Part shown: piece by piece, positions 54,731 to 64,000 of the stretch
Layout of the letters: every line of letters starts with the position of its first letter
Position numbering within the stretch: position 1 is the stretch's first letter
Assembly (NCBI GenBank): GCA_029238935.1
Contig: JAQZBN010000006.1
Coordinates: 57,246-121,245 of the forward strand
DNA: 64,000 nt
Reading direction: 5' to 3'
DNA from: Herbinix sp.
GTDB taxonomy: Bacteria > Bacillota > Clostridia > Lachnospirales > Lachnospiraceae
Notes under the pieces: generated by a model
Databases searched by the model: none
The model's input: the letters and a program-made list of their open reading frames with translations, nothing else
What the model was told of the DNA's origin: nothing
Program-made: the position numbers and the translations under genes

Positions 54731-57289
54731 ATGAAGTGGAAACCAAGTATAAAATCAGTTTTGATCTTGACATTGGTATTATTAGTACCGTTTTCCTTTA
54801 TGCAGAACAAAGTAATAGCAAGTGCAGCAACTCCAACATTTGCAGAGACTAAGATCGAGATTAACGGTGAGGGAAAGACTTATCCCCTGGTTATTAATAA
54901 TAAGGTAGATGGCAGCACCTACAAATGGTCATCCTCTAAAACATCAGTAGCAATTATATCCAGTAAAGGTGTTGTGACTGCAGTCAGTAAGGGGTCTGCA
55001 ACCATCACATGTAAAGTTACATATCCTAATAAGAAAACGAAAACGCTTACCGCTAAAGTAACAGTATTGATACCAGCTACGGCAATTAGTATTAATAATG
55101 CAAATGAAGTAAATGGTACTCATACAATGTTATTGGGTGAAACCTATAATTTTAATCGAGATATTGTACCGACAAATTCCTCGGATAAGACTTATTGGAC
55201 AATTGCAGGAGGAGATAAAGATTGTCTTCGAATTGATGATGCAGATAGTGGCATTGTGACTGCAATCAAGGCAGGAAAAGTTATTTTAAAAGCGATCGCA
55301 GCAAAAACTGCAACACCAGAAGCAGCAGCAAATAGCATTGTTGATGATGCGGTTATTATTGAAGTAGTTGGACCATCTGCGACTGTAAATTCGGCAGAGA
55401 TCGTAGGTTCCAATGAGCTAAAAGTAGTATTTGACAGTCCAATCGATAAGACTACAGTGATTGGAACTAGTAATAAATTATTAGATAGTATTGAAATTAC
55501 CATGAGAAAGAATACCAAAGGTGTATTGGCAAGCGATCCAGGAAATCTGACAGCTACTCTTTCAGAAGACGGAAAAACTCTCACGATCACCTCAGCAAAT
55601 AAGTTTGATGGAGATTATGGAATTAATATAACAAATAAAGTAAAGACAACAGGTCAGATTGCTATCGAATCATATTATAAACAACTGTCCTTTTTCGACA
55701 CAGTTCCGCCAACCGTTGTAGGTTATGCGCTGGATGATACCGGGTTTATATCAATTATTCAGTTTAGTGAACCGATTAGTATTACGAACTTAAAAGTGTC
55801 AAAGGCAGCTCTGGCATACAATACAGGCTCAATTTCACAAGCAGATCCGGTAACCTTAAGTATTATGAATAACAAATTAAATTATGTTTTAAGTACAGAT
55901 AAGAAATCACTTAGTATCAACTTATCGGGAATTGCTTCAAAAGATTTTAATAAATCTTTTTCAGTTTCCTTAACCGGTATTGAGGACTTATCTGGTAATG
56001 CTCCGGCAGAATATATACTTACCGCATATTTATCAACAAACAATACACCAAAGCCTCAGGCTGTACCTCTTAGTGTGACTCGTACTTCGTATAATACTTT
56101 GACTGCAACTTATAGCCGTTCTATTAAGACCCCTGGCTATGTAATCCTCAACGACAGCTCATATCATCTGGGTGTAGTGGATGTCAATGACAATAAAAAA
56201 GTTAACTTTACTATATCTGATGGAGAAGCGATGTTAACTGGTGCTCAGAAGGTAGATCTGTATGGATGGGATAGCTACAATGTTATTAGTACAGATACCT
56301 CGGCTCAAATAAAGAAACCTTTCTACATTAACTTTATTACGGATCAGACCAGCCCGGTATTAATTGAATATTCCTTTGATCAACCTACTTCAACACTTAC
56401 TCTGACTTATAATGAAGATGTTACTTTAACTATATTAAATGGTATCTTTAACTCCAAGTTATTAACAACAAATGATGATATCAGATCCAACACAATGCTT
56501 AACTATGTAATTCAACCGTCCACGGATAAGAAGATAATAAAACTGACGATAAGCAATATGACTATGATGGGAACCTATACCTTTACCATGGCTCAAGGCT
56601 TTGTAGTGGATGGGTATAGAAATCAGAGTTTAAGCAGAGATGTTACAATTAGTAATATGAATGGTTCTTCGACAGAACTTCCGGTACCATATAATATTGC
56701 CCAATCTACAACTAATTTAAATCAGATCTTTATTGATTTTGCGAATAAAATTGATGTAGAATCTGCACAGAATGTTACTAATTATTCGATACCTGGAGTA
56801 CAGATCATTTCAGCAACAGTAACTAAGAATACCTCAGATACCGGTGCAACCATAATGCTTACTGTAGCAGATGGATCCATTACTTTAACAGCAGAAAGAC
56901 CAATCACGATCAAAGGAATCAGAGGATATAACGGAAGCTATACCCCTATGAATGATTACACGAAGAAGATTGAATTTAAGGACAACCAGAAACCAACCTT
57001 CTTATCATGTGAGTTTGATAAGACCTTGAAAAACCGTATCATTATCAACTTTAATGAAGAAGTAACAGGTACTGCTTCCTTTAAGCTAACACTGATAAGT
57101 GGAACAACATCAAGAGAATTGGCATACACCGTAACCACTTCAAATAATGCAGCTTATATCAATCTGCCAACAGTTCCAGATGAAAATAGTTATATCAGAA
57201 TTGAAGTTTTATCCAATGCACTTACCGACATTAGTGGTAATCAGTCCACCTTACCTTCTCAGATGGGAGCCTTGGTAAGCTTTAAATAA
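54731..57289 (+). CDS. Secreted Big_2-domain surface protein
   Basis: 852 aa. Signal peptide at 1-32 (SVLILTLVLLVPFSFM core, cleavage near ASAA). Residues about 38-112 are a bacterial Ig-like Big_2 domain (YKWSSSKTSVAIISSKGVVTAVSKGSA-type pattern), and about 113-205 a second, divergent one. The rest (about 210-850) is a row of beta-sandwich domains with recurring phrases of the kind ADISGN and DLSGNAP, as in proteins with SbsA-like Ig domains; TPPT/SPVLI-type strand starts recur. No SLH, LPXTG or catalytic motif is seen. Probably an adhesin or S-layer-type protein. GGGAGGAAATGAAG precedes the ATG. Confidence 0.85.
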   Translation: MKWKPSIKSVLILTLVLLVPFSFMQNKVIASAATPTFAETKIEINGEGKTYPLVINNKVDGSTYKWSSSKTSVAIISSKGVVTAVSKGSATITCKVTYPNKKTKTLTAKVTVLIPATAISINNANEVNGTHTMLLGETYNFNRDIVPTNSSDKTYWTIAGGDKDCLRIDDADSGIVTAIKAGKVILKAIAAKTATPEAAANSIVDDAVIIEVVGPSATVNSAEIVGSNELKVVFDSPIDKTTVIGTSNKLLDSIEITMRKNTKGVLASDPGNLTATLSEDGKTLTITSANKFDGDYGINITNKVKTTGQIAIESYYKQLSFFDTVPPTVVGYALDDTGFISIIQFSEPISITNLKVSKAALAYNTGSISQADPVTLSIMNNKLNYVLSTDKKSLSINLSGIASKDFNKSFSVSLTGIEDLSGNAPAEYILTAYLSTNNTPKPQAVPLSVTRTSYNTLTATYSRSIKTPGYVILNDSSYHLGVVDVNDNKKVNFTISDGEAMLTGAQKVDLYGWDSYNVISTDTSAQIKKPFYINFITDQTSPVLIEYSFDQPTSTLTLTYNEDVTLTILNGIFNSKLLTTNDDIRSNTMLNYVIQPSTDKKIIKLTISNMTMMGTYTFTMAQGFVVDGYRNQSLSRDVTISNMNGSSTELPVPYNIAQSTTNLNQIFIDFANKIDVESAQNVTNYSIPGVQIISATVTKNTSDTGATIMLTVADGSITLTAERPITIKGIRGYNGSYTPMNDYTKKIEFKDNQKPTFLSCEFDKTLKNRIIINFNEEVTGTASFKLTLISGTTSRELAYTVTTSNNAAYINLPTVPDENSYIRIEVLSNALTDISGNQSTLPSQMGALVSFK

Positions 57290-57336
57290 TCCAGTGGATT
57301 GAATATAAGAATAGGCTATAATTAATCAAATACTAT

Positions 57337-57408
57337 GCACTCCCCAAAGCGGAGTAATCACAATTTTCATTAACGATGGGGTTACAATTGCACAGGGGAG
57401 TGCTTTGT
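57337..57408 (+). terminator. Terminator-like hairpin after the Big_2 gene
   Basis: GCACTCCCC (57337-57345) pairs with GGGGAGTGC (57395-57403), followed by TTTGTATT. The loop of 49 bases holds a smaller GTAA/TTAC pair. Confidence 0.6.
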
Positions 57409-57446
57409 ATTATGAGAAAACGTAAAACTAAGGAGGATATAGATCG

Positions 57447-57833
57447 ATGTACGAGATGAAAGACGAATACCGTACCGGTATTGATATGATTGATAAGGAA
57501 CATGAAAAATTATTTGAGATTACAAATCGAGCTTATGAAACATTAGTGGATGATTTCATTCCGGATAAGTATGATTATATCGTAGATATCATCACTGAAT
57601 TAAAGGAATACTCCATTACTCATTTTCAGCATGAAGAGGAGTATATGGCAAGTCTTAATTATAAGAAATTATTTTCTCATAAAGCCATGCATGCTGAGTT
57701 TATCGAAAAAGTAGAAGAATATGACTTCGTTAATTTAGATGAAAATCAAAAAGATGTCATCTTCGGTATCTTAGAATTCTTAAATGACTGGTTGGTTCAT
57801 CATATCATTGAAAATGATAAGCTAATCAGCTAA
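57447..57833 (+). CDS. Bacteriohemerythrin
   Basis: 128 aa four-helix protein that binds O2 at a di-iron site. The ligand pattern is complete: DKEHEKLFEI, HFQHEEEYM (H and HxxxE), HKAMHAEFI (two His) and WLVHHIIENDK. It probably buffers or senses oxygen, which fits a strict anaerobe. Strong AAGGAGG 11 bases before the ATG. Confidence 0.94.
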   Translation: MYEMKDEYRTGIDMIDKEHEKLFEITNRAYETLVDDFIPDKYDYIVDIITELKEYSITHFQHEEEYMASLNYKKLFSHKAMHAEFIEKVEEYDFVNLDENQKDVIFGILEFLNDWLVHHIIENDKLIS

Positions 57834-57992
57834 TAAGACAAACGGAGTTATATACAATAGATAGCTAATAGAACACCATTAATAGATATTAGGACACAAT
57901 AAATAGATATTTGAACAAAATAAAGTAGGTAATAAAACGAAATAAAATAGATAAGAGCTTCCAATAATGGATAATAAAACGCAACATATAGA

Positions 57993-58055
57993 TAAAATAA
58001 GGTCGTATCAGATAAGACATCAAATAATGTCTTCATGATGCGGCCTATTTTATTA
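57993..58055 (+). terminator. Terminator after the hemerythrin gene
   Basis: AAAATAAGGTCGTATCA (57994-58010) pairs with TGATGCGGCCTATTTT (58036-58051) with G-U pairs and one bulge, enclosing an AAGACAT/ATGTCTT hairpin, followed by ATT. The stretch 57850-57990 before it is low-complexity AT-rich sequence with loose AATAGATA repeats. Confidence 0.7.
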
Positions 58056-58199
58056 GAAAATGCTTGTGTGTTTTCGGTATACAATCTTTCTTGATAGTAA
58101 AACAATTTATAATTATTAAATCATTTAAGGATTATTTAATAATTAGCATGATATACTCGATTTACAAAATGAAATACAGGGAAAGGGAAGTGGAGTAGA

Positions 58200-60560
58200 G
58201 TGTTTTTTAAAATATTAAGAAATGATTTAAAAAGAAAGAAAGCTATGAATATAATCTTATTTACCTTCATGGTTATGGCAAGTTTATTAATCGGGAGCAG
58301 CAGTAATCTATTGTATTCTACTGCAACTGCAATCGATTATTTTATTCAAAAATCAAAAGTAACGGATTTGATTGCAGTTGCCAGCGATAATGAGACTATA
58401 TCCGATCGAATTAATACCTGGGCACAGAGCAGCGATATTATACAAAATTATAATTCAGAGGAGATGTTGTTCATCGATGAAAAAGGAATTCATACCAGGG
58501 AAGGGGTAAAATTAAAGGAAACCACCACCATGACTCTAGCGACGATGCCGAAGGATTATAATATGGTATTCGACCAGGAGGGGGAAACGTTTACCATAGG
58601 TGATTTGGAAGCAGCTGTTCCGGTATATATTCAAAAGAAATTAAATCTTAAGACTGGTGATTTTATTACGATAAACCAGGAAGGCTATAGCAAAGAGTTT
58701 AAGGTAACCAAAATTTTTAAGGATGCTCTGTTGGGCGGTGAACTGATGGGAATGAAACGTATCATTCTTAGTGAAACAGATTATCATGAGTATAAAAAAA
58801 GAATAGCAAAAGAAAAGTATATCAATATATGGAATTTTACTAAGACCAATGCTAGTAAAACAGCAGAATTAGAAAGAGAATTTTCCAGGTTATCAATACC
58901 ATCGTATTCTGTTATGACCCAAGCGGTTGTTCATACAGTATATATTATGGATATGATTTTAGCCATCCTTATGATGATTGTAAGTATATTTTTAATTATT
59001 ATTTCTTTTCTGATTTTACGATTTACAATTGTTTTTACTGTCATGGAAGACTACAAACAGATCGGTGTCATGAAGGCCATTGGTTTAAAGAACAGTAAGA
59101 TCCGGAATATCTATACCGTTAAATATCTAGCAATGTCAATTATAGCCGGTATCATTGGGTTTTTATGCAGTATACCGATCTCAGGAGTCTTAAAATCAAA
59201 TATATCAGAATATATACTTCTTCAAGAGAGCAGCTTAACCTTTTTCCTATCTTTAATCAGTGTAATTGTAGTGATTGGAATTACAATTTTATTCTGTAAT
59301 CTTTCAACTGGCAAAATAAAAAAAATCTCTGCGATTGATGCAATAAGACAAGGAAATACAGGAGAACGATTCAAGAATACAAGAAAAATAAAACTTTACC
59401 GAAGAAAGAAAATTCATACACCATTATTTTTGGCAATCAGTGATTTGGTCAGTGACTTTAAAAAATTTATCATATTAATTATTACTTACATTTTGGGAAC
59501 CGCTATTATAATCATACCGAACAATGTAATCAGTACCCTAAGTACTGAGGAAGCTATAACAATGTTCGGATTAATTAAAAGTGATTTTTATGTGGATGAG
59601 ACAATGCTAGGTGGTAAGGCATTTGCCCTAGATAAAATGAAAGAGTTATCGGAAGATTTTCAAAAAGAAGGTATAAATACAACACTGAGAGCTGACCTAA
59701 ATGCTATGATAAAAGTATATGCGGAGGATGAAGCAGAAAGTAAAAACCTGCTAAGTGTTCAAGGGGTTGGCATAAATGCAAAGGAGTATGAGTATATCAA
59801 AGGGGATCCCCCAGTGTTAGAAAATGAAATTGCTGTTACAGAAATTGTGGCGCAGTTTTTGGATGTTACGATAGGAGATAGCATCCATTGCATTGTTAAT
59901 GAAACACCGGGAGAATTTATCATAACAGCGCTGTTTCAAAGCATGAATAATTTGGGAAATAGTGTACGTTTTGCAGACTCGTTTAATGGGTTGAACAATG
60001 ATACATCCTCCATTACAATCTCCGGTATCCTGAAAGGGTCAAAGAAGGAAAAGGAGCGGCAGATTGAAACGTTAAAAACTATTTTTCCTGAATTAGAAAT
60101 AAAGAGCTGCAGCGAATATACTGAGACCATTCTAGGAAGTATAACGCAACAGATAGCATCCATAAAGAATTTAATATTAGCAATTGTATTGGGAATTAAC
60201 TTTCTGATTACAACGCTGCTTCTACGTATGCTTTTGTCAAAAGAATTACCAGAGATCGCTATTTTAAAGAGCCTCGGGTTTGGCAGCTTCCACATTAAGC
60301 TATGGCAAATATACCGGATTGGTCTTGTTCTATTACTCTCAATCATTCTTGGAACTATATTAGCCAATACAACGGGAAATTTCCTTACAGGAGGAATATT
60401 TAGAATTATGGGTGTAACAAGGTTGCAATTAAAAGTAGAACCTCTTCAGGTTTATGGTATATATCCAGCTATATTGTTTATCGTTACAATGGCCGCAGTA
60501 CTATTTAGTTTAGGTCAAATAAAGAAAACAAACGTATGGAATTTAAACCATCAAGAATAA
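58200..60560 (+). CDS. FtsX-type ABC transporter permease
   Basis: 786 aa. One membrane segment near 18-38, an extracellular domain (about 40-235), an FtsX core with three segments (about 240-380, KQIGVMKAIGLKNSKIRNIYTVKYLA), another segment near 415-435, a second extracellular domain and a second FtsX core (about 650-780, ELPEIAILKSLGFGSFHIKLW). This doubled layout is that of MacB/LolCE-like and antimicrobial-peptide transporters. GTG start with GGAG upstream. It pairs with the ATPase at 60673 and a two-component system, a set typical for peptide-antibiotic sensing and resistance. Confidence 0.9.
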   Translation: MFFKILRNDLKRKKAMNIILFTFMVMASLLIGSSSNLLYSTATAIDYFIQKSKVTDLIAVASDNETISDRINTWAQSSDIIQNYNSEEMLFIDEKGIHTREGVKLKETTTMTLATMPKDYNMVFDQEGETFTIGDLEAAVPVYIQKKLNLKTGDFITINQEGYSKEFKVTKIFKDALLGGELMGMKRIILSETDYHEYKKRIAKEKYINIWNFTKTNASKTAELEREFSRLSIPSYSVMTQAVVHTVYIMDMILAILMMIVSIFLIIISFLILRFTIVFTVMEDYKQIGVMKAIGLKNSKIRNIYTVKYLAMSIIAGIIGFLCSIPISGVLKSNISEYILLQESSLTFFLSLISVIVVIGITILFCNLSTGKIKKISAIDAIRQGNTGERFKNTRKIKLYRRKKIHTPLFLAISDLVSDFKKFIILIITYILGTAIIIIPNNVISTLSTEEAITMFGLIKSDFYVDETMLGGKAFALDKMKELSEDFQKEGINTTLRADLNAMIKVYAEDEAESKNLLSVQGVGINAKEYEYIKGDPPVLENEIAVTEIVAQFLDVTIGDSIHCIVNETPGEFIITALFQSMNNLGNSVRFADSFNGLNNDTSSITISGILKGSKKEKERQIETLKTIFPELEIKSCSEYTETILGSITQQIASIKNLILAIVLGINFLITTLLLRMLLSKELPEIAILKSLGFGSFHIKLWQIYRIGLVLLLSIILGTILANTTGNFLTGGIFRIMGVTRLQLKVEPLQVYGIYPAILFIVTMAAVLFSLGQIKKTNVWNLNHQE

Positions 60561-60564
60561 AATC

Positions 60565-60600
60565 AAAATAGTTTACAAAATAGTTTACAAAATAAAAAGT
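60565..60600 (+). repeat. Direct repeat before the ABC ATPase gene
   Basis: AAAATAGTTTAC occurs twice in tandem (60565-60576 and 60577-60588) and is followed by a related AAAATAAAAAGT. Tandem direct repeats of this size are typical binding sites of OmpR-family response regulators; that use here is inferred. Confidence 0.55.
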
Positions 60601-60672
60601 AAATTATTTTATTAACATTATGATACCTGCAGTAAAAAGTTTGTAGGTAGTAAAGAAAGGTTAGGTATTTAT

Positions 60673-61449
60673 ATGAGCAATCAAATCTTGGAAGTCAAGG
60701 ATTTATGTAAGACATATATTGTAAATAAAAGACAAAATAATATACTCCGTAATTTGAATTTTCAGATGGAGGAAGGGGACTTTGTAGCTGTTATGGGTCC
60801 TTCCGGATCAGGGAAGTCAACGATGCTGTATACCGTAAGCGGTATGGATCGCCTTACCGCAGGGGAAGTAACCTTAGGGGGGAAAACCATTAGTATATTG
60901 CCGGAAAAGAAGATGTCAGAAGTCAGACTTAACGAAATGGGATTTATCTTTCAGCAAATGCATATGTTGAGAAATTTATCCATTTATGATAACATCATTA
61001 TATCCGCATATCATTCCGGGCTAGGGCGTACCAGAGAAGGTAGAACAAAAATTAATCAATATGCGTTGGAGCTGATGAAAAAGCTAGATATCATTGATAT
61101 AGCAGATAATGATATTACAGAAGTATCAGGTGGACAGCTACAAAGAGCATGCATTTGCAGGGCATTAATTAATCGACCAAAGATGATATTTGCCGATGAA
61201 CCAACCGGTGCCTTAAATTCTAAAGCAGCCAAGGAGGTCATGGACGAACTAAATAAATTAAATAGAGAAGGATCTACAATTCTATTAGTAACTCATGATG
61301 TGAAGGTAGCCGCTAAGACAGATAAAGTACTCTATATTATGGATGGTAACATTGAGGGAGAATTTACATTAGGTAAATATTCAAATGAAAGTACAATGAA
61401 AGAAAGAGAACGAATTTTAAATAGCTGGCTCTTGGATATGGGCTGGTAA
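60673..61449 (+). CDS. ABC transporter ATP-binding protein (MacB/LolD family)
   Basis: 258 aa. Walker A GPSGSGKSTMLYTVSG near 40, Q-loop IFQQMHMLRNLS, signature VSGGQLQRACICRAL, Walker B MIFADEPTGALNS and H-loop VTHDVKV. It powers the permease encoded just upstream. AAAGGTTAGG-type site precedes the ATG. Confidence 0.95.
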   Translation: MSNQILEVKDLCKTYIVNKRQNNILRNLNFQMEEGDFVAVMGPSGSGKSTMLYTVSGMDRLTAGEVTLGGKTISILPEKKMSEVRLNEMGFIFQQMHMLRNLSIYDNIIISAYHSGLGRTREGRTKINQYALELMKKLDIIDIADNDITEVSGGQLQRACICRALINRPKMIFADEPTGALNSKAAKEVMDELNKLNREGSTILLVTHDVKVAAKTDKVLYIMDGNIEGEFTLGKYSNESTMKERERILNSWLLDMGW

Positions 61450-61461
61450 ACAGGGGGAACT

Positions 61462-62142
61462 ATGGTTGATTTATTGATCATTGAAGATAATGTTGAACTT
61501 GGAACCATCCTAAGCGATTTTCTCGCACGGGATGGTTATTCCCTTTTTCATGCAAAAAGTGGCGAAGAAGGCATGGAGTTTCTTAAGTTAAATACAGTAA
61601 AGTTAGTTTTATTAGATGTTATGCTTCCAGGTCTGGATGGCTTTGGGGTATGCAGGCAAATAAGATCGAAAGGGAATATACCGATCATCATAATGAGTGC
61701 TAAAGTGGAGAAGGAAGACAAGATCAATGGATTAACCCTAGGAGCTGATGATTACGTAGAAAAGCCCTTTGATATAGAGATTCTGTCAGCTAAAATAAAG
61801 GCTCATTTACGAAGAAGTTACGAACTTAAGGAGAAAACAACAATTCTTACAGATGGAAATTTAACCATTGATCTAGATGCAACCGCTGTTTATCTAAACG
61901 GAACTGCATTAGTAATGACTATGAAAGAATTTGAGTTATTAGTGTTATTTCTTGAGAATAAAGGAAAAACACTGCAGAAGGATTGGATCTTTAACAAAGT
62001 ATGGGGGATGGATAGTTTTAGTGAGCCCTCCACACTGACTGTTCATATCAATAAGCTGAGAGAAAAAATAGAGAGAAGTCCCAAGGAACCCAAGCGAATA
62101 GTTACAGTATGGGGAGTAGGTTACAAATATGAAACGATTTAA
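61462..62142 (+). CDS. OmpR/PhoB-family response regulator
   Basis: 226 aa. Receiver domain with acidic pair ED at 8-9, phosphoacceptor Asp52 in LLDVMLPGLDGF, and KPFD near 102; C-terminal winged helix (about 130-226) with WGMDSFSEPSTLTVHINKLREKI and VTVWGVGYKYE. It probably controls the adjacent ABC transporter. It starts 12 bases after the ATPase gene and overlaps the kinase gene by 14 bases. Confidence 0.95.
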   Translation: MVDLLIIEDNVELGTILSDFLARDGYSLFHAKSGEEGMEFLKLNTVKLVLLDVMLPGLDGFGVCRQIRSKGNIPIIIMSAKVEKEDKINGLTLGADDYVEKPFDIEILSAKIKAHLRRSYELKEKTTILTDGNLTIDLDATAVYLNGTALVMTMKEFELLVLFLENKGKTLQKDWIFNKVWGMDSFSEPSTLTVHINKLREKIERSPKEPKRIVTVWGVGYKYETI

Positions 62143-63460
62143 TCAACTCATTCTTATTGTAATAATAATTGGCTTGTCTTTAGCTGGTTTTACCATATAT
62201 CTTACCAATCTAAATAGCAATAAGAAACAGGAAAAACAATATCTTGTGGAGATTAATCGTATACAATCATCTCTAGAGAAAAATGGATTTATGAATACGA
62301 TTGATATAAGTAAATATCAATTTGTTAAACAGGTAGATACCATTGAAAATTCCTATAGGAACCCTAATATAGAGAATAGTAATATGGTTCAACAGGAACA
62401 GGAAAAGAAGTTTGTTTCATTTATGGCAGGGGAAGGGGTGCCCAAGAATCATCATTATATGATCAATCCATACGTTATTGAAGAAAAAGTGTTAGGTTAT
62501 GTTAGATACTCATACATTATTAATGTTAATTCTGCGAGCACTGATATTATCGTATGGTTTGAAATGATAATCTTAAGTTTATTTATTAGTGGATTACTGT
62601 TTTTACTTTATATAAAAAGAGCGATTTTAAAACCATTTCATGAAATTATCGAATTACCCTATGAATTATCGAAAGGTCATCTTCAATATGAGATCAAAGA
62701 ATCAAAGAATCGATATTTTGGGCGGTTTCTTTGGGGGTTAGAGCTTCTTAGGAAACATCTTGAGGACTACAAGAGGAAAGAACTAGAGCTGGAGAGGGAT
62801 AAGAAATTATTGATATTGAGCATTTCCCATGATATCAAAACACCTTTGAGTACAATAAAGTTATATGCGAAGGCTCTCTATGAGGATCTATATCCTACTG
62901 AGGAGAAGAGGCACCATACTGCAAGACAGATAGAAGCGAATGTCAACCAGATAGAACAATTTGTTTCTGATATAATCACAACTTCATCAACAGAATTGTT
63001 TCATTTTGATGTGAATTTAGAGGAGTTCTATCTAAGTAAGCTGATAAATCGGATTACCGATACTTATTACGATAAGCTTGCTCTAATAAAGACAGAATTT
63101 CATGTTATAAATTATAAGGACAAGCTTCTTCATGGAGATTTTGATAAATTAATTGATGTCTTCGACAATCTATTTCAAAATGCTATGAAATATGGAGATG
63201 GGAAAGGAATTTATTTATCCTTTGAGGAGGAAGATAATTGCCAACTAATCCGTGTTACAAATTCCGGTAATCCAATACCTCAAGAAGAGTTTGTTCATAT
63301 GTTTGAAAGTTTTTGGAGAGGAGCTAATTCTACTGGAAAACAAGGAAGTGGTCTAGGTCTTTATATTTGCAAACAACTTCTTCATAAGATGGGTGGTGAC
63401 ATTTATGCAGAAAGTAAAGTAGATTCCATGAGTCTTGTAGTTGTAATTAAGAAAGGGTAA
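62129..63460 (+). CDS. Sensor histidine kinase
   Basis: 443 aa. Membrane segments at about 6-26 and 137-160 bracket an extracellular sensor of about 110 residues. A HAMP-like linker follows, then the phosphoacceptor box ISHDIKTPLSTIKLYAKAL (His near 233), N-box FDNLFQNAMKYGDG and G-box GKQGSGLGLYICKQLLHKMGG. The sizeable sensor domain separates it from BceS-type kinases, whose sensor loop is very short and which sense through the transporter. Start ATG overlaps the end of the response regulator gene. Confidence 0.95.
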   Translation: MKRFNQLILIVIIIGLSLAGFTIYLTNLNSNKKQEKQYLVEINRIQSSLEKNGFMNTIDISKYQFVKQVDTIENSYRNPNIENSNMVQQEQEKKFVSFMAGEGVPKNHHYMINPYVIEEKVLGYVRYSYIINVNSASTDIIVWFEMIILSLFISGLLFLLYIKRAILKPFHEIIELPYELSKGHLQYEIKESKNRYFGRFLWGLELLRKHLEDYKRKELELERDKKLLILSISHDIKTPLSTIKLYAKALYEDLYPTEEKRHHTARQIEANVNQIEQFVSDIITTSSTELFHFDVNLEEFYLSKLINRITDTYYDKLALIKTEFHVINYKDKLLHGDFDKLIDVFDNLFQNAMKYGDGKGIYLSFEEEDNCQLIRVTNSGNPIPQEEFVHMFESFWRGANSTGKQGSGLGLYICKQLLHKMGGDIYAESKVDSMSLVVVIKKG

Positions 63461-63869
63461 TTGATTATTTCATTAACTTTGAAAGCTTTATGATTATGCT
63501 ATTTTTTAGAGGGATGGATATTTATTGTTCATAGATCTAAATGAGATGTTATTGGACAATAGAGTTAGGTTCCTATAGATTTGAACTTTATTAATTTTAT
63601 GATTAGCGTTAGTCTAATCATTGATTTTAAATTATTATTTGATTAAAATGATTTGACTTTATTTTGCTATTCAGTGATAAAGTTAAGGAATGAATTGTTT
63701 AAAGAAATATTGATTATGTATAAAAGCAATAGGAAATAGGCTACATAAGGACTTGTTAATTTATATGGCCAAGAGTCTATGTGTTATAGTTATATAGTGA
63801 TAAGACATCGAAGAGATTAGATGATTTACAATTTACATTTATTGCATATAAAATTTATACAATTTGTTC

Positions 63870-63898
63870 TTGACTTTATACTACGAATGTTGTAAGAT
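63870..63898 (+). promoter_or_regulatory. Promoter-like site overlapping a BlaI/MecI-like dyad
   Basis: TTGACT at 63870-63875, a 17-base spacer and TAAGAT at 63893-63898. Within the spacer lies TACTAC-GAAT-GTTGTA (63879-63894), one mismatch from a perfect dyad of the TACTAC-N4-GTAGTA form used by BlaI/MecI repressors. The stretch 63461-63869 before it is AT-rich and I see no gene in it. Confidence 0.45.
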
Positions 63899-63923
63899 AA
63901 ATATCCGCCGCTGATAAAGGGGC

Positions 63924-64000
63924 AACCACTGAAAAGACAGATTTCAAAAAATGACAAAATAAATTAAAAAAGTGGTTGACATAATACACAAAACGTGTTA
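63924..64000 (+). promoter_or_regulatory. Inverted repeat and truncated promoter at the window edge
   Basis: AACCACT (63924-63930) and AGTGGTT (63971-63977) are perfect inverted repeats. The second overlaps a consensus -35, TTGACA at 63976-63981; a 17-base spacer would put the -10 at 63999, beyond the window. The spacer holds ACAC-AAAAC-GTGT. Confidence 0.4.

Noticed and set aside
63899..63970. Riboswitch after the BlaI-like promoter
   Set aside because: Phrases such as GGGGCAACCACT look RNA-like, but I could not match a known riboswitch core, and the stretch is short and partly A-rich.

Overview
The window is about 64 kb of AT-rich chromosome from a motile, low-GC Gram-positive anaerobe of the Clostridia, most likely a Lachnospiraceae/Lachnoclostridium-type organism. 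This assignment is an inference. It rests on strong purine-rich ribosome binding sites with frequent TTG and GTG starts, a short flagellin, an HPr kinase/Crh/RapZ/WhiA cluster, a bacteriohemerythrin, and the sigma-A, sigma-D and ECF promoter styles. I saw no tRNA, rRNA, insertion sequence, prophage or CRISPR array.

Region 1 (1-28.7 kb) is a flagellin gene followed by a large glycosylation island, all on the + strand. The flagellin has a sigma-D-like promoter and a leader that resembles a CsrA-controlled hag leader. Downstream lie three relatives of the Maf/DUF115 (MptE-like) flagellin glycosylation factors, a CMP-nonulosonate synthetase fused to a HAD domain, a NeuB-type synthase fused to SAF and cupin domains, a TagB/TagF-like glycerophosphotransferase, a LicD protein, GT2, GT4-like and GT8 glycosyltransferases, a WbsX-type protein, two methyltransferases and a DegT-family sugar aminotransferase. 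A small Rossmann-like module recurs in six proteins of this island: at the end of glycosyltransferases, at the front of a LicD protein and of an unknown protein, and in two membrane-anchored paralogues. A secreted surface protein in the island also has a sigma-D-like promoter, so it may be made together with the flagellum. The likely output is a flagellin glycan containing a nonulosonic acid and possibly phosphodiester groups. Only part of the sugar pathway is present here.

Region 2 (28.7-51.3 kb) is mostly housekeeping: an LspA-like gene that overlaps the end of convergent pyrG, a pyrG leader with what looks like a terminator/antiterminator switch, ftsH, uvrC, an hprK-glcK-murB-rapZ-whiA-crh-like cluster, a membrane-anchored polysaccharide deacetylase, dnaE, pfkA, an ABC exporter, and an ECF sigma factor with a probable membrane-bound anti-sigma partner.

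Region 3 (51.3-64 kb) is accessory: a small acidic membrane protein, a 12-bp minisatellite of 17 units, a GT4 lipid-type glycosyltransferase, a C_GCAxxG_C_C protein fused to a GNAT domain, a Big_2 surface protein, a bacteriohemerythrin, and an FtsX-type ABC transporter with its own two-component system. The last 540 bases hold no gene but carry two promoter-like sites, one overlapping a BlaI/MecI-like dyad, which point to a gene just beyond the window.
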